From Ridgeia piscesae (Eukaryota > Annelida > Polychaeta > Sabellida > Siboglinidae): a DNA stretch of 64,000 bases. The translations under genes were made by a program, and so were the position numbers. The notes beneath the pieces were generated by a model that had not been told where the DNA came from, did not search any database, and saw nothing but the letters and a program-made list of their open reading frames with translations. The stretch spans positions 222,501 to 286,500 of the forward strand of contig JAODUO010000429.1 of the NCBI GenBank assembly GCA_025642075.2. The letters run 5' to 3'. This document shows, piece after piece, positions 50,473 to 63,240 of this stretch (position 1 is its first letter; every line of letters begins with the position of its first letter).

Positions 50473-52250
50473 TGTGACGTTCCTTGTTATTTTATGCGAA
50501 CAGAACAAGGAGAGGTGAGTGATTGCATCAGTGCGTTCAAGACTTTAACACTTCACATTTTGCAGCCCTTAACATGTACACACTGAAGCTGCATGTATGT
50601 TAAGGCCTGTGTGGATTTAACTTGTTTTATATCTGCACGTCATTTGTTTGGCATGAGTTGGCCAGGTTCTAGACGAAGGTCCTACTCGTGTAGGCAAGGA
50701 CAGCTAGCTGTATTCTCTAACATCCTATGGGTTGTGCCATCCACTGCTTGTCTAGTTCTGTTTAAGTTAATTGAAATCATTGCCACAGCTGATGTTAATT
50801 TAGCCAGGCACAGAGCAGCATTAACATGTTCACTGCTTGTTTTACTTTTAGAACTGACAGATGCCACTTTGCAAGATTTCTTATAATATTGTGTTCTTGG
50901 AGTGGTTTGGTAGTTTGTCATCCATACTCTTGAGGTAATATTCCAGCAATGGTTTATTGCCCAACTCTAGGCAATCTTTCAGTAATATCAGTTTGTCCAA
51001 CGATTCAGAACTAACAATGAGTTGAATCCCATCACTTCTGTTTAAAAAAATGTTTAGGTGTGCACATGATTTTGTGAATAAAAGTACCCGGTATTTATTT
51101 AATTACTTGACCACTATTGTTTTACTAATCAAAACATTATTAATTATTTTAATGTCATAAACTCATAATTATGTCAATGCTGAAAAGTCGAAGTAACCCA
51201 ACATGAAATGTTTACAGAAATTTTACTCTGAATCTGTGAATTTCTCTGACCTTCCTCTTCAGAACTTTTCCCTCGCCACACACGCAGACAACCTGTAGGA
51301 GATTGACACTTGATGAGAAGGATTTTATGTTAGTGTTCAATTGTTTATGACGTTGATGTAATGTGATAGACTTAACTGGTGTAGACTGTCATCTCTACCT
51401 CTGGTGGTGTTAACATGTGGGAGTTTCCGTGGGATGCTCGAATAAATCTAACCCGGATGGCAACATCAAAACATCAAGGATATACCGGTACATTTCACTT
51501 TTAGCACCAGTGTACATATTTTATATCAAACCTAACACTGCCCCTCCTTGTAGGGTTTAAGTAATTTTTTTCCATGACATTTAAAATAAAGGTGTAATGT
51601 GTTTGTTTCATTAGTCATAATCAGAATTATTTATTCAACCAAAATATACATATCATATATACCACGGTTGTAGTTAAATGTTATTAGAGCATGACTGGGG
51701 AAGGGTAAATTGATAGCAAGGTGCAGTAAAGTTATTAATAGTCAGCATGAATAATATTAACACGTGTGGTCCATCGATCGGCTGTTATCAATAACTGATT
51801 TGTCTCACTATTGTCTATACACTGTACGTACTAATCAATTTTGGATTGATAATTTGCGACAGTGTCTGATGATGAAGAACCAACTCATTCAGAAGAACCA
51901 AAGAAGATCATACACAAAATAATAGTCATACTGATTCAATGACCCATAACTGCTGTCCTCGAAATGTTGATTTTAATCTGTTCTGGCGTGACTACTTTGG
52001 TCACTGTTTGTTACTCAGACACATGTTATGCCAGTGTTGTCACCAACAAAAGGTTTCCCAAGATTATTACATTGTCTGTTTTCGTGTTAATATAAATAAT
52101 AGTTTCTCATATAATTTGCCAGATATGCACATTTTATTGTAACACATGACGTCATAAAAAGTACATTACGTTTTGCTACTTTTTAAGTTTGTCATAAAAA
52201 CATTTTTTTCATGGTATTAATGGCTCATAAAGTACCAGTAAACATTAACT
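50473..52250. other. Non-coding stretch, nothing recognised
   Basis: No coding or repeat homology recognised. If the CpG-rich patch at 35.6 kb is the SLC45A3-like promoter, this would be 5'UTR intron. Confidence 0.4.
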
Positions 52251-52710
52251 CTTATGTTCCTAAAACTCCTTGAGTTTAAAGCACCAAAATTATCAATTCT
52301 TAAAACCAAAAGTTAAAGAATATTGGGAGTCTGTTGCAGGAAAAATATATGAACAACAGTGAATAACAATTTATTAAATAAAAGTGTGTAGCTTTAGCTT
52401 AGTGAATTAAAAATGATATGGGAAATATATAAAACATTATATAAGTAAAAATAAATTTAATGTCAGTAGTCAGTACCTTGTGGGGTTTCAGTGCTAGTGT
52501 TTGAGTGTTTGTCTTGGTGTTTGCCGATGCTTCAATGAGTTGTTGGTGAAAACAAAATTGTTATGTTCCTAAAACTCATTGAGTTTAAAACACAAAAATG
52601 TATGATTAAGAAAATAGAGAGTATATTGCAGTAAAAATATATTAACAACAATAGATTAAAATTAATTTAATAAAAAATGTGTACCTTAGAATAAAAAAGT
52701 GTTTGTTTTG
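52251..52710. repeat. Diverged direct duplication, two copies about 306 bp apart
   Basis: TTATGTTCCTAAAACTC(C/A)TTGAGTTTAAA begins both copies (near 52253 and 52559). Each continues with TTGCAGGAAAAATATAT- or TTGCAGTAAAAATATAT-type sequence and an AATTTAATAAA-type end. Each copy is about 130-150 bp. Confidence 0.75.
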
Positions 52711-52717
52711 TTTGCAG

Positions 52718-52874
52718 ATGTTTCTGGAAGCTGCAGGTGAAAACTGATCCTTCATGTGATTCAGACAGTGGACCGACGTCAGCAATTTGTCAGGATGCAA
52801 TGGATACGGTGAACTTGACGGCTGTTGTTTAGTCGATGCAAGACCACAAGTGATTTAAGTCAGTGAGGTGACAG
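52718..52874 (+). other. Possible 5'UTR exon of the SLC45A3-like gene
   Basis: Bounded by a strong acceptor (TTTTGTTTGCAG) and a strong donor (GACAG|GTATGT). All frames are short or stopped, so it would be noncoding. An acceptor before 53295 could be the CCACAG ending near 53250. Confidence 0.3.
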
Positions 52875-53294
52875 GTATGTTTGATCAGCCATGAAATGGG
52901 ATGGACATTGACGTGTTCTGACGGTCGTGGCGTAGCAATGGCTGGATTGTGGACACAGACTAGTCAAGCCAGTTGATGCAGATGTCAATTAGTGGCTTCT
53001 GTCAACAAACTGGCAGTGTGCGTTCACCAGTTTGTTGTCAGTTATGCATATCAACGCACAGTGGACCTAATGAATATCTCGTGTATCGATGCTCAATAGC
53101 TGACATGTGCATTGACATTGTGATGCACTCATGCTAACTTTGGTGACAGCTTGATGACGTCCACGCAGTTAGCATGAATCAATATGAACACATCGAAAAC
53201 GACAAAGGCTGCTTGCTCGTCTTTGAATTGATATCTCAAAACTCGCCACAGGTGCCCTGTCGTGGGGCTTGCAGTGACACCTGGTGACAGTAAC

Positions 53295-56063
53295 ATGGAT
53301 GGGCACATCGAATCGAAGGATACCATGTTCACCCAGGTCCGTGGCGTTGGACGCCATGGCCTCACCCTATTCCAAGTCTTACTACTAAATGCCATAGTAT
53401 GCGGCCTTGAGTTCTGCGCCAGCGCCGCATTCACCTACATTCCACCTATGCTACTCAAAGCCGGCCTCATTGAAGAACACATGAGCATTGTGCTCGGCAT
53501 TGGCCCGCTGATCGGCTTCTTCGCCGTGCCAATGATTGGGCGCTGGAGCGACAGATGCCGCAGTCCGTACGGGCGACGTCGACCGTTCATTCTTGGCCTC
53601 AGTCTGGCACTAATACTCTCCCTCTTCATCATTCCGTATGGCGAACGACTGAGTACCGCGATCCTGGGCCAGAGCAACGTCAGCCTACATCTTGGCACGA
53701 TATTCATAATCGTCGGCTCGGTGATGCTTGATTTCACGAGTCAGGCGTGTCTGACGCCGTGCGAGGCGTTGTTGTCGGACGCCAGCAAGATGAACAACCA
53801 ACAGGAACGGTGTTTCACTGTCTACTCCATCATGGTGAGTCTTGGTGGCTGCATTGGCTACCTGATCACGGCCATCGACTGGAGTGACATGTACATAAGC
53901 GAGGTGTTTGGCGGGCAGGAGCAGACCGCCTTCTCCATGCTCATCATACTCTTCACCCTCATGCTCGTCGTGACGCTGAACGTGGCGCAGGAGAAACCGC
54001 TCCCCGACAGCAGCGAGGACAGCGCTGACACGGACCTGCTTGATAAGATCCAGCAGGTGATAGGACACAAGGACCCGACGGTCCTCAACATCCTGCCCCC
54101 GGATCCCGGGTATGAATCGGACGTTAATGAATCGTCAGCCGAAGGCAGTGAGCAAGACGGTCTGATCTCAACGAGACCTGATTCGATAAACTACCAGAGT
54201 TACCTGCGCTGGCCGCAACGGTTGCTCAGATGTGTCACAATGCCATCGTCACGGTGGACCATCACCGATATCGATTCATTCATCCACCTGTTGTGTCTGC
54301 GGACCTACTCGCTCATGCCGGAGTTTGTGCAGGCATACTTCTACGTGCCCACGGTACTCAAGCGTCTGGCACTTGCAAATTTCTTCAGCTGGGCGGCCGT
54401 CATGGGCTTCAATCTGTTCTTCACAGACTTTGTGGGACAGGCGGTGTACGGGGGCAACCCCAACGCGCCGACTGATTCACCCCTGCAGGGGTTGTATGAC
54501 GAGGGTGTGCGTATGGGTAGTTGGGGGCTGTTGTTGCACTGTGTCACATCAGCCCTGTATGCGACGTGTATTGGGCGTCTGATCACGAGGTTTGGGTCAC
54601 GTCAGACATATTTCATCGGCATGTTCTCTTTCTCCATCGCCATGGCAGTCATGATGTTCTCACGCAATGTCTACGTCATTATCACCATGGCAGCGTGCAC
54701 AGGGTTTGGCTACGCAACCATGACAACGGTGCCGTTTCTACTCGTGACAGCGTACCATGACGACAAACTGGTAGGTTCCACTTAGTTGTTTGGGGTTTCT
54801 CATTTCTGATAAAAACAAAATGTATAATTTTCAGCAAACCATGTGTATATATCTTTGTGTATTATGTTCCTGGTGCTAATAATTTCTAATAGTACCTTAC
54901 TATTACCAGTGTGACTTTACAGTATCTTGATTACAGATGCTTACAGATGTAACATTATAGTATGTAACTTTGAAATGAACCCTGCCAGCACATCTTCTAA
55001 ATTTTCTAACATGTCTTTTCTATGAATTATACCAAATGTATGCATATTACATCTTATCAATATAATATTTGAAATTACTGTATCTTGCTGTGAATTATGT
55101 CAATGTATGTTGCAATTTGCATATATACTCTTACTAATTTGCGTCTCAATTATACCTTGCCAATGTCTCTTTGCATATGTACCTTGCCTGTATATCTTTG
55201 CAGATGAACCTTTGCAGGTCTTTTCTGATATGCTCTTCTAGACTCCAGAGTAATTTGCTGATATGCCCTGCCAGTTTATCTTTGCAAATGTAGCATGCTG
55301 AAGTATCTTTGCAGATCTACATTGCTGGTGTATCTTTGCAGAAGTATCTTGCCAGTGTATTTTTTTCAGATGTGCTTTCCTAGAGTACCTTGTAGATGTA
55401 CCCTGCCAGTGTATCGCTGCAGATGTACCTTGCCAGTGTATCTTTGCAGATGTACCTTGCCAGTGTATCTGTGCAGATGTACCCTACCAGTGTATCATTG
55501 CAGATGTACCTTGCCAGTGTATCTTTGCAGATGTACCTTGCCAGTGTATCATTGCAGATGTACCTTGCCAGTGTATCATTGCAGATGTACCTTGCCAGTG
55601 TATCTTTGCAGATGTACCTTGCCAGTGTATCTGTGCAGATGTACCTTGCCAGTGTATATTTGCAGATGTACCCTGCCTGTATATCTCTGAAATGTTTACA
55701 TTGTGCCTATGTCTTGCTGATGTATTTCCAGTATACCCGCTAAATGTACAACGTGAATACAACGTTCTGTTGCGGGCACTTTACACCTGCTCTCTGCTCC
55801 TCCAGACGTACTTCTACGACATGTCAGAAGACTCGCTCCGGCATCGCGGCATCGGGGCAGACCTTGCGATGCTGGACAGTGCCTACTACCTGGCCCAGGT
55901 GATGTTGTCAGCCCTCATGGGCTACGTCGTCCACTACACGGGCACTGTGGTCAGTTACGTCGTCTGTGCCAGCGTCCTTGGTGGACTCTCCTGCATCTGC
56001 ATTCTCCGGGTCATCTGCAGCAAGGTCGAGGTCACGACCCTTGTCAAGCACAACCGCAGATAG
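53295..56063 (+). CDS. SLC45A3: SLC45A3-like (prostein family) MFS sugar transporter, two coding exons
   Basis: Exons 53295-54770 and 55806-56063, phase 0, give 1,734 nt, 577 aa (human SLC45A3 is 553). Family role: twelve-pass major-facilitator protein related to plant sucrose/H+ symporters. Visible: F-T-Y-I-P-P-x-L-L near residue 46, V-L-G-I-G-P near 66, the loop signature G-R-W-S-D-R...Y-G-R-R-R-P-F at 82-98, L-D-F...T-P-x-E-A-L-L-S-D, S-L-G-G-C-I-G-Y-L, an acidic central loop, F-F-T-D-F-V-G, Y-D-E-G-V-R-M-G-S-W-G-L and exon 2 G-I-G-A-D-L-A-M-L-D-S-A-Y-Y-L-A-Q-V. The R-M-G-S and D-L-A-x-L-D-S-A blocks favour A3 over A1, A2 and A4. The loop before exon 2's helices is shorter than in human. 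The ATG at 53295 has an optimal Kozak context (AACATGG). CpG content and GC are high in exon 1. Confidence 0.95.
55395..55682. repeat. 27-bp minisatellite in the SLC45A3-like intron
   Basis: About ten units of GCAGATGTACCTTGCCAGTG plus TATCTTT-type remainder. Older, diverged units can be traced upstream from about 54940. Because 27 is a multiple of three, a nine-residue periodic frame stays open and runs close to exon 2, but it is intronic. Confidence 0.93.
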
Positions 56064-58052
56064 ACAAGATCACTGAGGCCAACAAAATTGGCCGTCTGTT
56101 TTGTTGAGTTACCTTGTAAAGGCAAAGATCTGCCGTTTCACGTTGTCAAAAGTTTACATTGATGGAATCAGAGTTGCTAGTGACATCATATTTTTGATGG
56201 ATTTGTTTTCTTGTGTGCGCTAAAGGACATATTTTCATACTGCACGTTGTTGTTTTATTTTCATATTGGACCATGCCAGCTGTAAAGATTAGCTGCAGCG
56301 GGTGCTTATTGGTGTACTTATTTGTGCAGATCTCAGTACCTGTATTGACCAGTTGGTGTAATAAGATGCTGGAACCAAACTTAGGGTTAGCACAAATAGT
56401 GGGAGATCTCAATGCTTGTGGTATTTTCATTGTGGGTTGAAGAGTTTTTGTGAGTGCTTTCTGTCGATAGAGTCTACCAAATATGTTTAGCCAACCCATG
56501 GAAACCTGTGAAACATTATTTAAAATGAAGCCATTTTAGTGTCTAAATCATTTTAGTTTCTAATTGCTAAATCAGATAAGCAAGACTAAAGGAGTTTTTT
56601 AAAGAGCAAAAGTATAAAGAGGATTTCAAAAATGAAAAAGAAGCCACAGTGACCAGATAAGATGACACTCAGCTGAAATGACCACACAATGACCATCTAG
56701 CCTGGACATAACTGATCCAACTTGTGTCCATCTACGTTTGGCCTCAGGTCACTTGTCTTAGTGTGGCTGAAACAAGAAACGGTCACCACTTTTTGCTGAC
56801 CTCAGTTTCTGCTCGATTGTTTTGTTCGTCGTGTTGACCGCCAGTTGTCTTTCAGTTGGAAAAACTGCTGCATCCAGTCAGCATGGTCACATGACCTGTT
56901 GGGGTTCCAATATGGTCACATGACCTGTTGGGGTTCCAACATGGTCACATGACCTGTTGGGGTTCCAATATGGTCATGTCAGTGAGAATCTCCAGTATAT
57001 AGACTTTATGATATTAATCATATAATTATTAATTATAAAGTAAAGGGGTTACCACAAAACTTTGATGTTGAGCTACATGTGGTGTGGTTAACTTTCAACT
57101 GGCTTCAGTCTTCCCATCCCCTGTTTGTAAAAGTAATATTAAATAAGAGTAATCTTAAACAACAGTTATATTTAAACAACTTATAGAGTGGGAATATTTG
57201 AAATATGTTGTATCCGTGATAATTTAAGATATAAATCAATTTACATTGATTCACACTATTATTTGTCTAATCATAATTATTAACTAATAAGCATTACTCT
57301 TGTGTAAAATTATACTTAACCTGGGAGCCAATCATCAGCTTTGCCCAGACTCCGTGTAAAGCCACCCCACTAACTGGCAAACATTTCAAAATTGTATTAT
57401 TCCCCAGGCAGTGATGTGGGACCCAAAATTGGTGTCATCTCAACGCACCTGGGTAATCAAAGCTAATCATGTGACATGGTATAATGAAGAACAAAACTGT
57501 GCAATAATTTTCTCTATGTGCATGAACAATTATGGACTGCAAAAGGCCTAAAAATGTAATTTGATGTCGGCCCCAGATTAAGCTGCCTTGAATGAGAACG
57601 ATTTCATGTGACATTGTTTGCTGCAAAACACATGGTTTCATTGCATATTTATCACTTAATATTACTTGTAAGTAGTGGTTGAGTTTTAGCGAGTAAATAT
57701 GAGTATATTCATGAACTAATTGTGAGTTGATATTTTTCATATGATATTAAATAATTTATTTTCTGAAGTTGTTCTATGATCAAGGTAAAATCCTCTAATT
57801 TTACCAGTTGTCGCTATGCAGTACTGTAAAAAACAGTTTTGCTGAACCAGGAGTGATTAATGGTGTGTCTGTCTGTTTTGTATTAAAAAATAGTGTTGAT
57901 GCCTACACTAAGTGATAAATAAAATAAATACGCACCTGTGTGCACTGAAGTGCACTGAGCTGGAAAACTGTTAAGTAGACGTATGCAGTGTTGCATCAAT
58001 CTATCTATCTCTGTATGGTGTCTGGATATAACATTTATGTGCTTGACTTTAT
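56064..58052. other. 3' flank of the SLC45A3-like gene
   Basis: Probably 3'UTR and flank. Three tandem 29-bp units (ATGGTCACATGACCTGTTGG core) lie at 56883-56980. AATAAA-type signals occur near 57917-57930. No further coding exon recognised. Confidence 0.45.
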
Positions 58053-58053
58053 G

Positions 58054-58124
<71 letters not shown>

Positions 58125-58144
58125 GTGTGTGTGTGTGTGTGTGT
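58053..58144. repeat. (GT)n microsatellite
   Basis: GT dinucleotide run with two single-base slips. Confidence 0.95.
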
Positions 58145-58394
58145 AATATTTATACCAGCAGTGTCAGATTATGGAAATGAGCACACATGTTTATATACAT
58201 GTGTTCCCGTAAGAGACGTGCCGTGCCAACTCTTATGTGCGGTATTGCAATTTCTCTCTCTCGACTGTGATATATTCTTATATTCTAAGCATTTACTTAC
58301 TCCTGCCTTTATGTGTGAACCTCACTGGGGTTTATAGGTGCTTATTGCTCACTGGCTATGGTGATTATATGTTATTTTTAATGTATATATGTAG

Positions 58395-58474
58395 TGCCAT
58401 ATACATGCATATTTATATATGATATATACATGTATAAATATATATGTATATACATTTATATTATATATATATAC

Positions 58475-58537
<63 letters not shown>
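58395..58537. repeat. AT/ATAC-rich microsatellite
   Basis: Mixed ATAT and ATACAT units becoming pure AT just before the SINE at 58560. Confidence 0.9.
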
Positions 58538-58538
<1 letters not shown>

Positions 58539-58559
58539 CATATTTCTGTAGTAATGATG

Positions 58560-58867
58560 GGGGAGCGGTGGTCGCGCGGTAGAGCGCCGGACTGTCAATC
58601 GAGGGGACGGTGGTTCAATCCCACCTACCGCCGTTTCGAAACTTAGGCAATTTCTTCACCCCACATTTGCCTGTGTCTTTCGGAAGAGACACTAAAAGCC
58701 GGTGGTCCCTTCTGTCTGGTGTCTATGCCAGGGGAAGTAAAAGATCCCACACAGGGGGTAAATGTGTAACCTGTAGTGGACTCACAAATTCTACAGAAGA
58801 ACAACTCCTGCGTTAGCCCAAGTTTGGGCTGTTTGGAGGTAATCACCTAAGAACTAAGAACTAAGAA
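58560..58867 (+). mobile_element. tRNA-derived SINE, family A, plus-strand copy
   Basis: A-box region GAGCGGTGGTCGCGCGGTAG, B box GGTTCAATCCC, then a body with TTCGAAACTTAGGCAATTTC, CTTTCGGAAGAGACACTAAA, GTCTATGCCAGGGGAAGTAA and GCCCAAGTTTGGGCTGTTTG, ending in a short AAGAACT-type tail. It is collinear with the inverted copy at 4993-5273. Intact A and B boxes suggest a recent insertion. Confidence 0.88.
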
Positions 58868-61800
58868 TTTCTAATTGTTTCTGTTATCTGACAAGCAGGG
58901 CAGTGTCAGACACCCACAAGGGAACTATTATTGAATGCTTGCAGGCCAAACATTATTTACGTATGCACACCAAAGCCAATTTGCTGTAGAAATAAGTGTA
59001 ATAGTTATTAATATTTCTGTATCTCCTACTGAGGTGGCGGCCATGACAGCGACCTACAGAGGTCGTAGTGGCTGTCTCCCTCACCCGTGTTTGACTTGTC
59101 TACGGTTTACAGCAACCTGATAGTCCACAATCAGGATATTGTTAATTGGTTATAGAATACATAGATTGTTTCTACTTTTATGTTATATATTTTCGTTAAT
59201 GATACATGTACACTGCCTGCTATTTTAACACGTTATTTCATAATTGTGCCGTAGATGTAACTGTTCTGAAAGTTGTACCATTTTGTCTTGTCTGCGGGTC
59301 AAATGAACACATCTGATATCCCTTATTTAGTTCTTCTTTAGTTATATGCACAAAGTCTGTACTAATATACAAACACATTTTATTATTCATTATCTGTGGT
59401 TTACTTTCCTTTGGCACCGTTATTGAACAACACTTTTATTACTGTATATTTTATATTACATCCATTGTTTTGTCGTACCATTGAGCTGAAGGGACACATC
59501 TGTTAAAGACATGTGTTATTTTTTTAAATGACTGTACAGTGACTTTTCATTGGCTGACTGCTACACTGTGAATTTGTTTGTATTTATAACATAATTCATA
59601 TACATTTTATAAAATACCTGCTATTTCAGCAGACATTTTCAAAGTACATAATTTGATGCTGAAGAAATCATGGTAACATCTGTTCACTTGAAGGTGAACG
59701 TTAAGTTTTCACAACCTGTACAATTCCTAATTTGTACAGTTCAGGTGGTAATAGAGGTGACTAGCTGAATTACTATCTCTGTATCATTGTGATTATGTCA
59801 TAGTTGATATCGTAAGACCAAGATAGCATTATGGACCAGTGAATACCTAGAAAAAGTAATCTGGGATACAGTCGATTCCCAAAATGGTGAACACAGATGA
59901 TGCTATGATTGGTAATTGTTCGAGTTACTGTCAGTAAATAAGGAAAAGTAAATGTTTTTATTGACAAAACGTGTTTACAAACAGTGTCTGTGTGTTATAA
60001 GTTATCTATTTGTTGATCTGTATGTCAGCTGTCGATGCTATCAATAGTTCAGTTAAATTTACTATTGTAATGCTGTATCATTGCGACATAGTAAGACTTA
60101 AAAACAAGAATGTAACAGTAATATTTTAAAGGCGTAACATTGTAAATTTGTTCACCTTTTAGATTTGTTGTACGTCTTCTGTTTTAACGGCAAGACTTAA
60201 ACTATGTAGCTATTAAGTTTATTAGCTAAGAAAGTGTACTTTTGATGTTGAAACTCGCACAAAGCCAAGCTCTTGATATTTTTCTGATTAATCAATGATC
60301 AGTAATGCTACTGTTAGTGTGCATGTACAGAAACGTCTGAGAGAAATTAGTTAATGATCTGCCAATAAAAACTTGTATTGAAAACTGTTTGGTGTTCGTC
60401 ACTTGAACCTTGCTTTATGGGCCACTAATAATATAGCCACCTCCCGTTTAAGGTAACAGCTCCAGATTATCTTTGTAACAGGTTAGGAAATTAATCATGT
60501 TAATTTGGTCCTCACCTCAGCATCAAGTCAGGCTAGACCAGTCCCAAGGCAGAATTAATAGCTAGCTTCCACAGTATGTCTGCATGTGGTGTATCGGCTG
60601 TTACAAATGTAACCCTGCTGACAAAGTTTTGACAAGTTTAAATCCGCGCACGATATTAATGACATCGCTAGATCACATGCAATATTTCGGACTGATACAT
60701 GTAAAACTGACGGAGATTGGGTCGAAATGCTGGTGCCTGTGTTAAGGGATGATGATTTTCAAAAACGTAACTTAAAAAGTATGCGGAATGTTTTCAACAT
60801 CCATCAACAAGTTGTAGATGGTGTAATTATCTTTACAATGATGTATAAAAATATGGAATTTGCAGACAGTACTCCACGTACAGCATTTTGTATTTTTTGA
60901 AATATTAAACTCCCCAAGTTCTCCACACCCATGGAAAAATTGAAAAAACTATAAACTCATGAACCATCATTGTAGTCCTGCAAAATTTCAGCTTGAAATA
61001 TGAAAAACTGACGGGGATTTTGGGTTACAAACACTGAAACACTGTTTTATAATATACATGTAATGTATACATGTATATATTTGTCCGATCTCTTGAGCGG
61101 CAAGCATTTCGTAAATTTAGTGTTTGGCCATAAACCTCGCAGCTAGCTCTATGAAATGAGTGGCTGCTCTAGGTATGGCCACTTATCCGCGTCCTCCGTC
61201 AATCTCTCTGTCACTGTCACTGTCAGTCACCATGGCAACTATGACTACTTCAGTCAATCTTGGACTAATGTCTACCACTTTCTGGGATTTATTTCTTGTT
61301 TCTTTAGATATCGTTTTGTTTTCTTTGTTATTATAATAACTGTAGATTGGTTTTTGGCAGCCTCTAGTCCAAGTTCCTTCTGGTACTTGTGAAAATAGTT
61401 TGTTTTGTAAATCTGTTGTCGTCCATGTGATCGGTCCATCTCTGAATTGTTTATGAGTAGGTCCGTGTTAGGAATGTTTGCTCTTTTGAGTATTTATTTG
61501 TGATGTACTTTCTCTGTGTAATTCCCATGATGCACTTGGTGTCTCATCTGCAACACATGGAGCTTCCTAACTTACTCTCAGGGTTGAGTCCAATAATAAA
61601 TGTACACAGATGAACACAAACCTTTTAAATCATGCAAACATTATATACGAGAATAATTATTAGCTAAGATTGAATTATGCTGCCACTTTTAAAATCATCA
61701 TAACCAAAATACTATACCAATTCAGATTGTGTGAAACCTGACACCACGGCAAATTGGAACACGATGTTTCTGTGTGTCTATTTACATCATAACAATGCCT

Positions 61801-63015
61801 TCAATCCACATACAATTACACCAAATTTATTGTGTAATAAGAATACTAATATGATCAGTAATATCATGATGCAAATTTTACATGTCCAAAATAGCGCTGA
61901 CTCCTTGACTACAAAGTCAATCGTTATTACTGCGGTGTCCGCGCCAAAACAACGGTTTAAGATATGAGGGTGAAAATGGTCACTGTAAGTTGCTAAAAGC
62001 TCTTAAAACCGATTTTGTACCTTAAAATATTTTTTATAACAGTGAAAACTGCAATGGCCATTTCTTTTGAAACAAACTCATTTAACAATGGATTAAATAA
62101 AAAAATTCCTTTACCGTGAAACAGCCCCTGGTCATGTTAAGCAAATGGCTGTTTTCAAGGGGTATATTATAAGAATAAAACTGTCAAGGAAGGGGCACTC
62201 CAGATGGTGATTACTGTATATCTAAATTATAAAACACTCCATGAAGGGTTTCAATATAAAGCTATTTTAAACAATGTCCAGTAAGGATTCTAATCTACCC
62301 AAGCAAATAAATCTCAACGTGTACAAAAAAGCGGTTGTTTTTTAAACAGGACAAAGGACATGTTTTTTTTTATATATATCAAAATGCAATTTTCTGCAGC
62401 CATGCAGTATGATGGTGTGGGTATATTGCCTTTTAACGATAATCATTTAATGAAACATGTTATGTAACGAATCTGCAACAGATATTTCTGATTTCTTGTA
62501 GATTTTGGATTCTTAGTCTACACCAACTTCATTGAAGTCTTTATGGAAACTCTGTGGATGAAACACAAAAGTGATTTTTCTCAAATTAAGACAAAACCAT
62601 GAAAATAGATAATTGTGTTTTGCTCTGAAACTTTGTACATCAATCTGTCAGTTTCACATGTGTGGGGCTGAATGTTTGTGTCTAGCAAGTTCATTACAAT
62701 AGTGCATAGTTATACTTTTTGGAATTTCACTCGGGGCCCCTAAAATTTACTATAGGTTATTGTTTAGGTACAACTCATCTAATAACTGGACTAGCAACAC
62801 ATTGTAAATACATAGTTTACTGTTCTGGCAGCTCAAATGCCGTCCACTCGGAATGTAACCATTGACAATGTGAAGTGAACAGTGTCGTCATAGAACATCT
62901 AACAGACACACACCAAGGACACTGTACAACACCTGCAGTGGGAGAATAAGCTGTCTTGTATTCTCAACACATTATAAAAGTACACAAAACACAGTAGTAA
63001 ATAGTTCAAATGTCC
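58868..63015. other. Non-coding stretch, nothing recognised beyond a polyA candidate
   Basis: AATAAA at about 60364 (in GCCAATAAAAACTTG) could be a distal polyadenylation site of the SLC45A3-like gene, implying a very long 3'UTR. No exon, RNA gene or repeat family recognised in this 4-kb AT-rich stretch. Confidence 0.4.
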
Positions 63016-63233
63016 TCACAGCCGACTTCCCGTCTTGAGAAACACATCTGCTAAGAAATTCCCCAAGTATCCTTCACACATGACCATAGATACTTCACCA
63101 ACTGTAGCCAGTTCTGGTCCGAACCATTTTGGGACATCTTTCTCAAGATCAGCCCAACAATTCATTGGAATATGGAAAACACACCCGATTACACATATCT
63201 GGATGGTTCCACATAGAAACTTTGTAAAATAAT
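63016..63233 (-). CDS. Possible terminal coding exon of an unidentified gene
   Basis: The minus strand reads about 72 codons with a balanced, protein-like composition to a TGA at 63018-63016: an F-L-C-G-T-I-Q-I-C-V-I-G-C-V-F hydrophobic stretch, then W-A-D-L-E-K-D-V-P-K-W-F-G-P-E-L and E-G-Y-L-G-N-F-L-A-D-V-F-L-K-T-G. It has no own ATG. An AG (…GCAAG) at 63235-63234 could be the acceptor, but the pyrimidine tract is poor. I do not recognise the family. The rest of the gene would lie upstream on minus, beyond 63.2 kb. Confidence 0.3.
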
Positions 63234-63240
63234 CTTGCAC

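Noticed and set aside
53262..53294. N-terminal extension of the SLC45A3-like protein
   Set aside because: The upstream in-frame codon is GTG, not a normal animal start; the ATG at 53295 has a strong Kozak context.
55295..55690. Periodic open frame upstream of SLC45A3 exon 2
   Set aside because: It is a 27-bp minisatellite inside an intron with a clean phase-0 donor and acceptor; transporter homologues have no such insert.
58560..58640. tRNA-like sequence with A and B boxes
   Set aside because: It does not close into a tRNA acceptor stem and is the head of a repeated SINE with another copy at 4993-5273.
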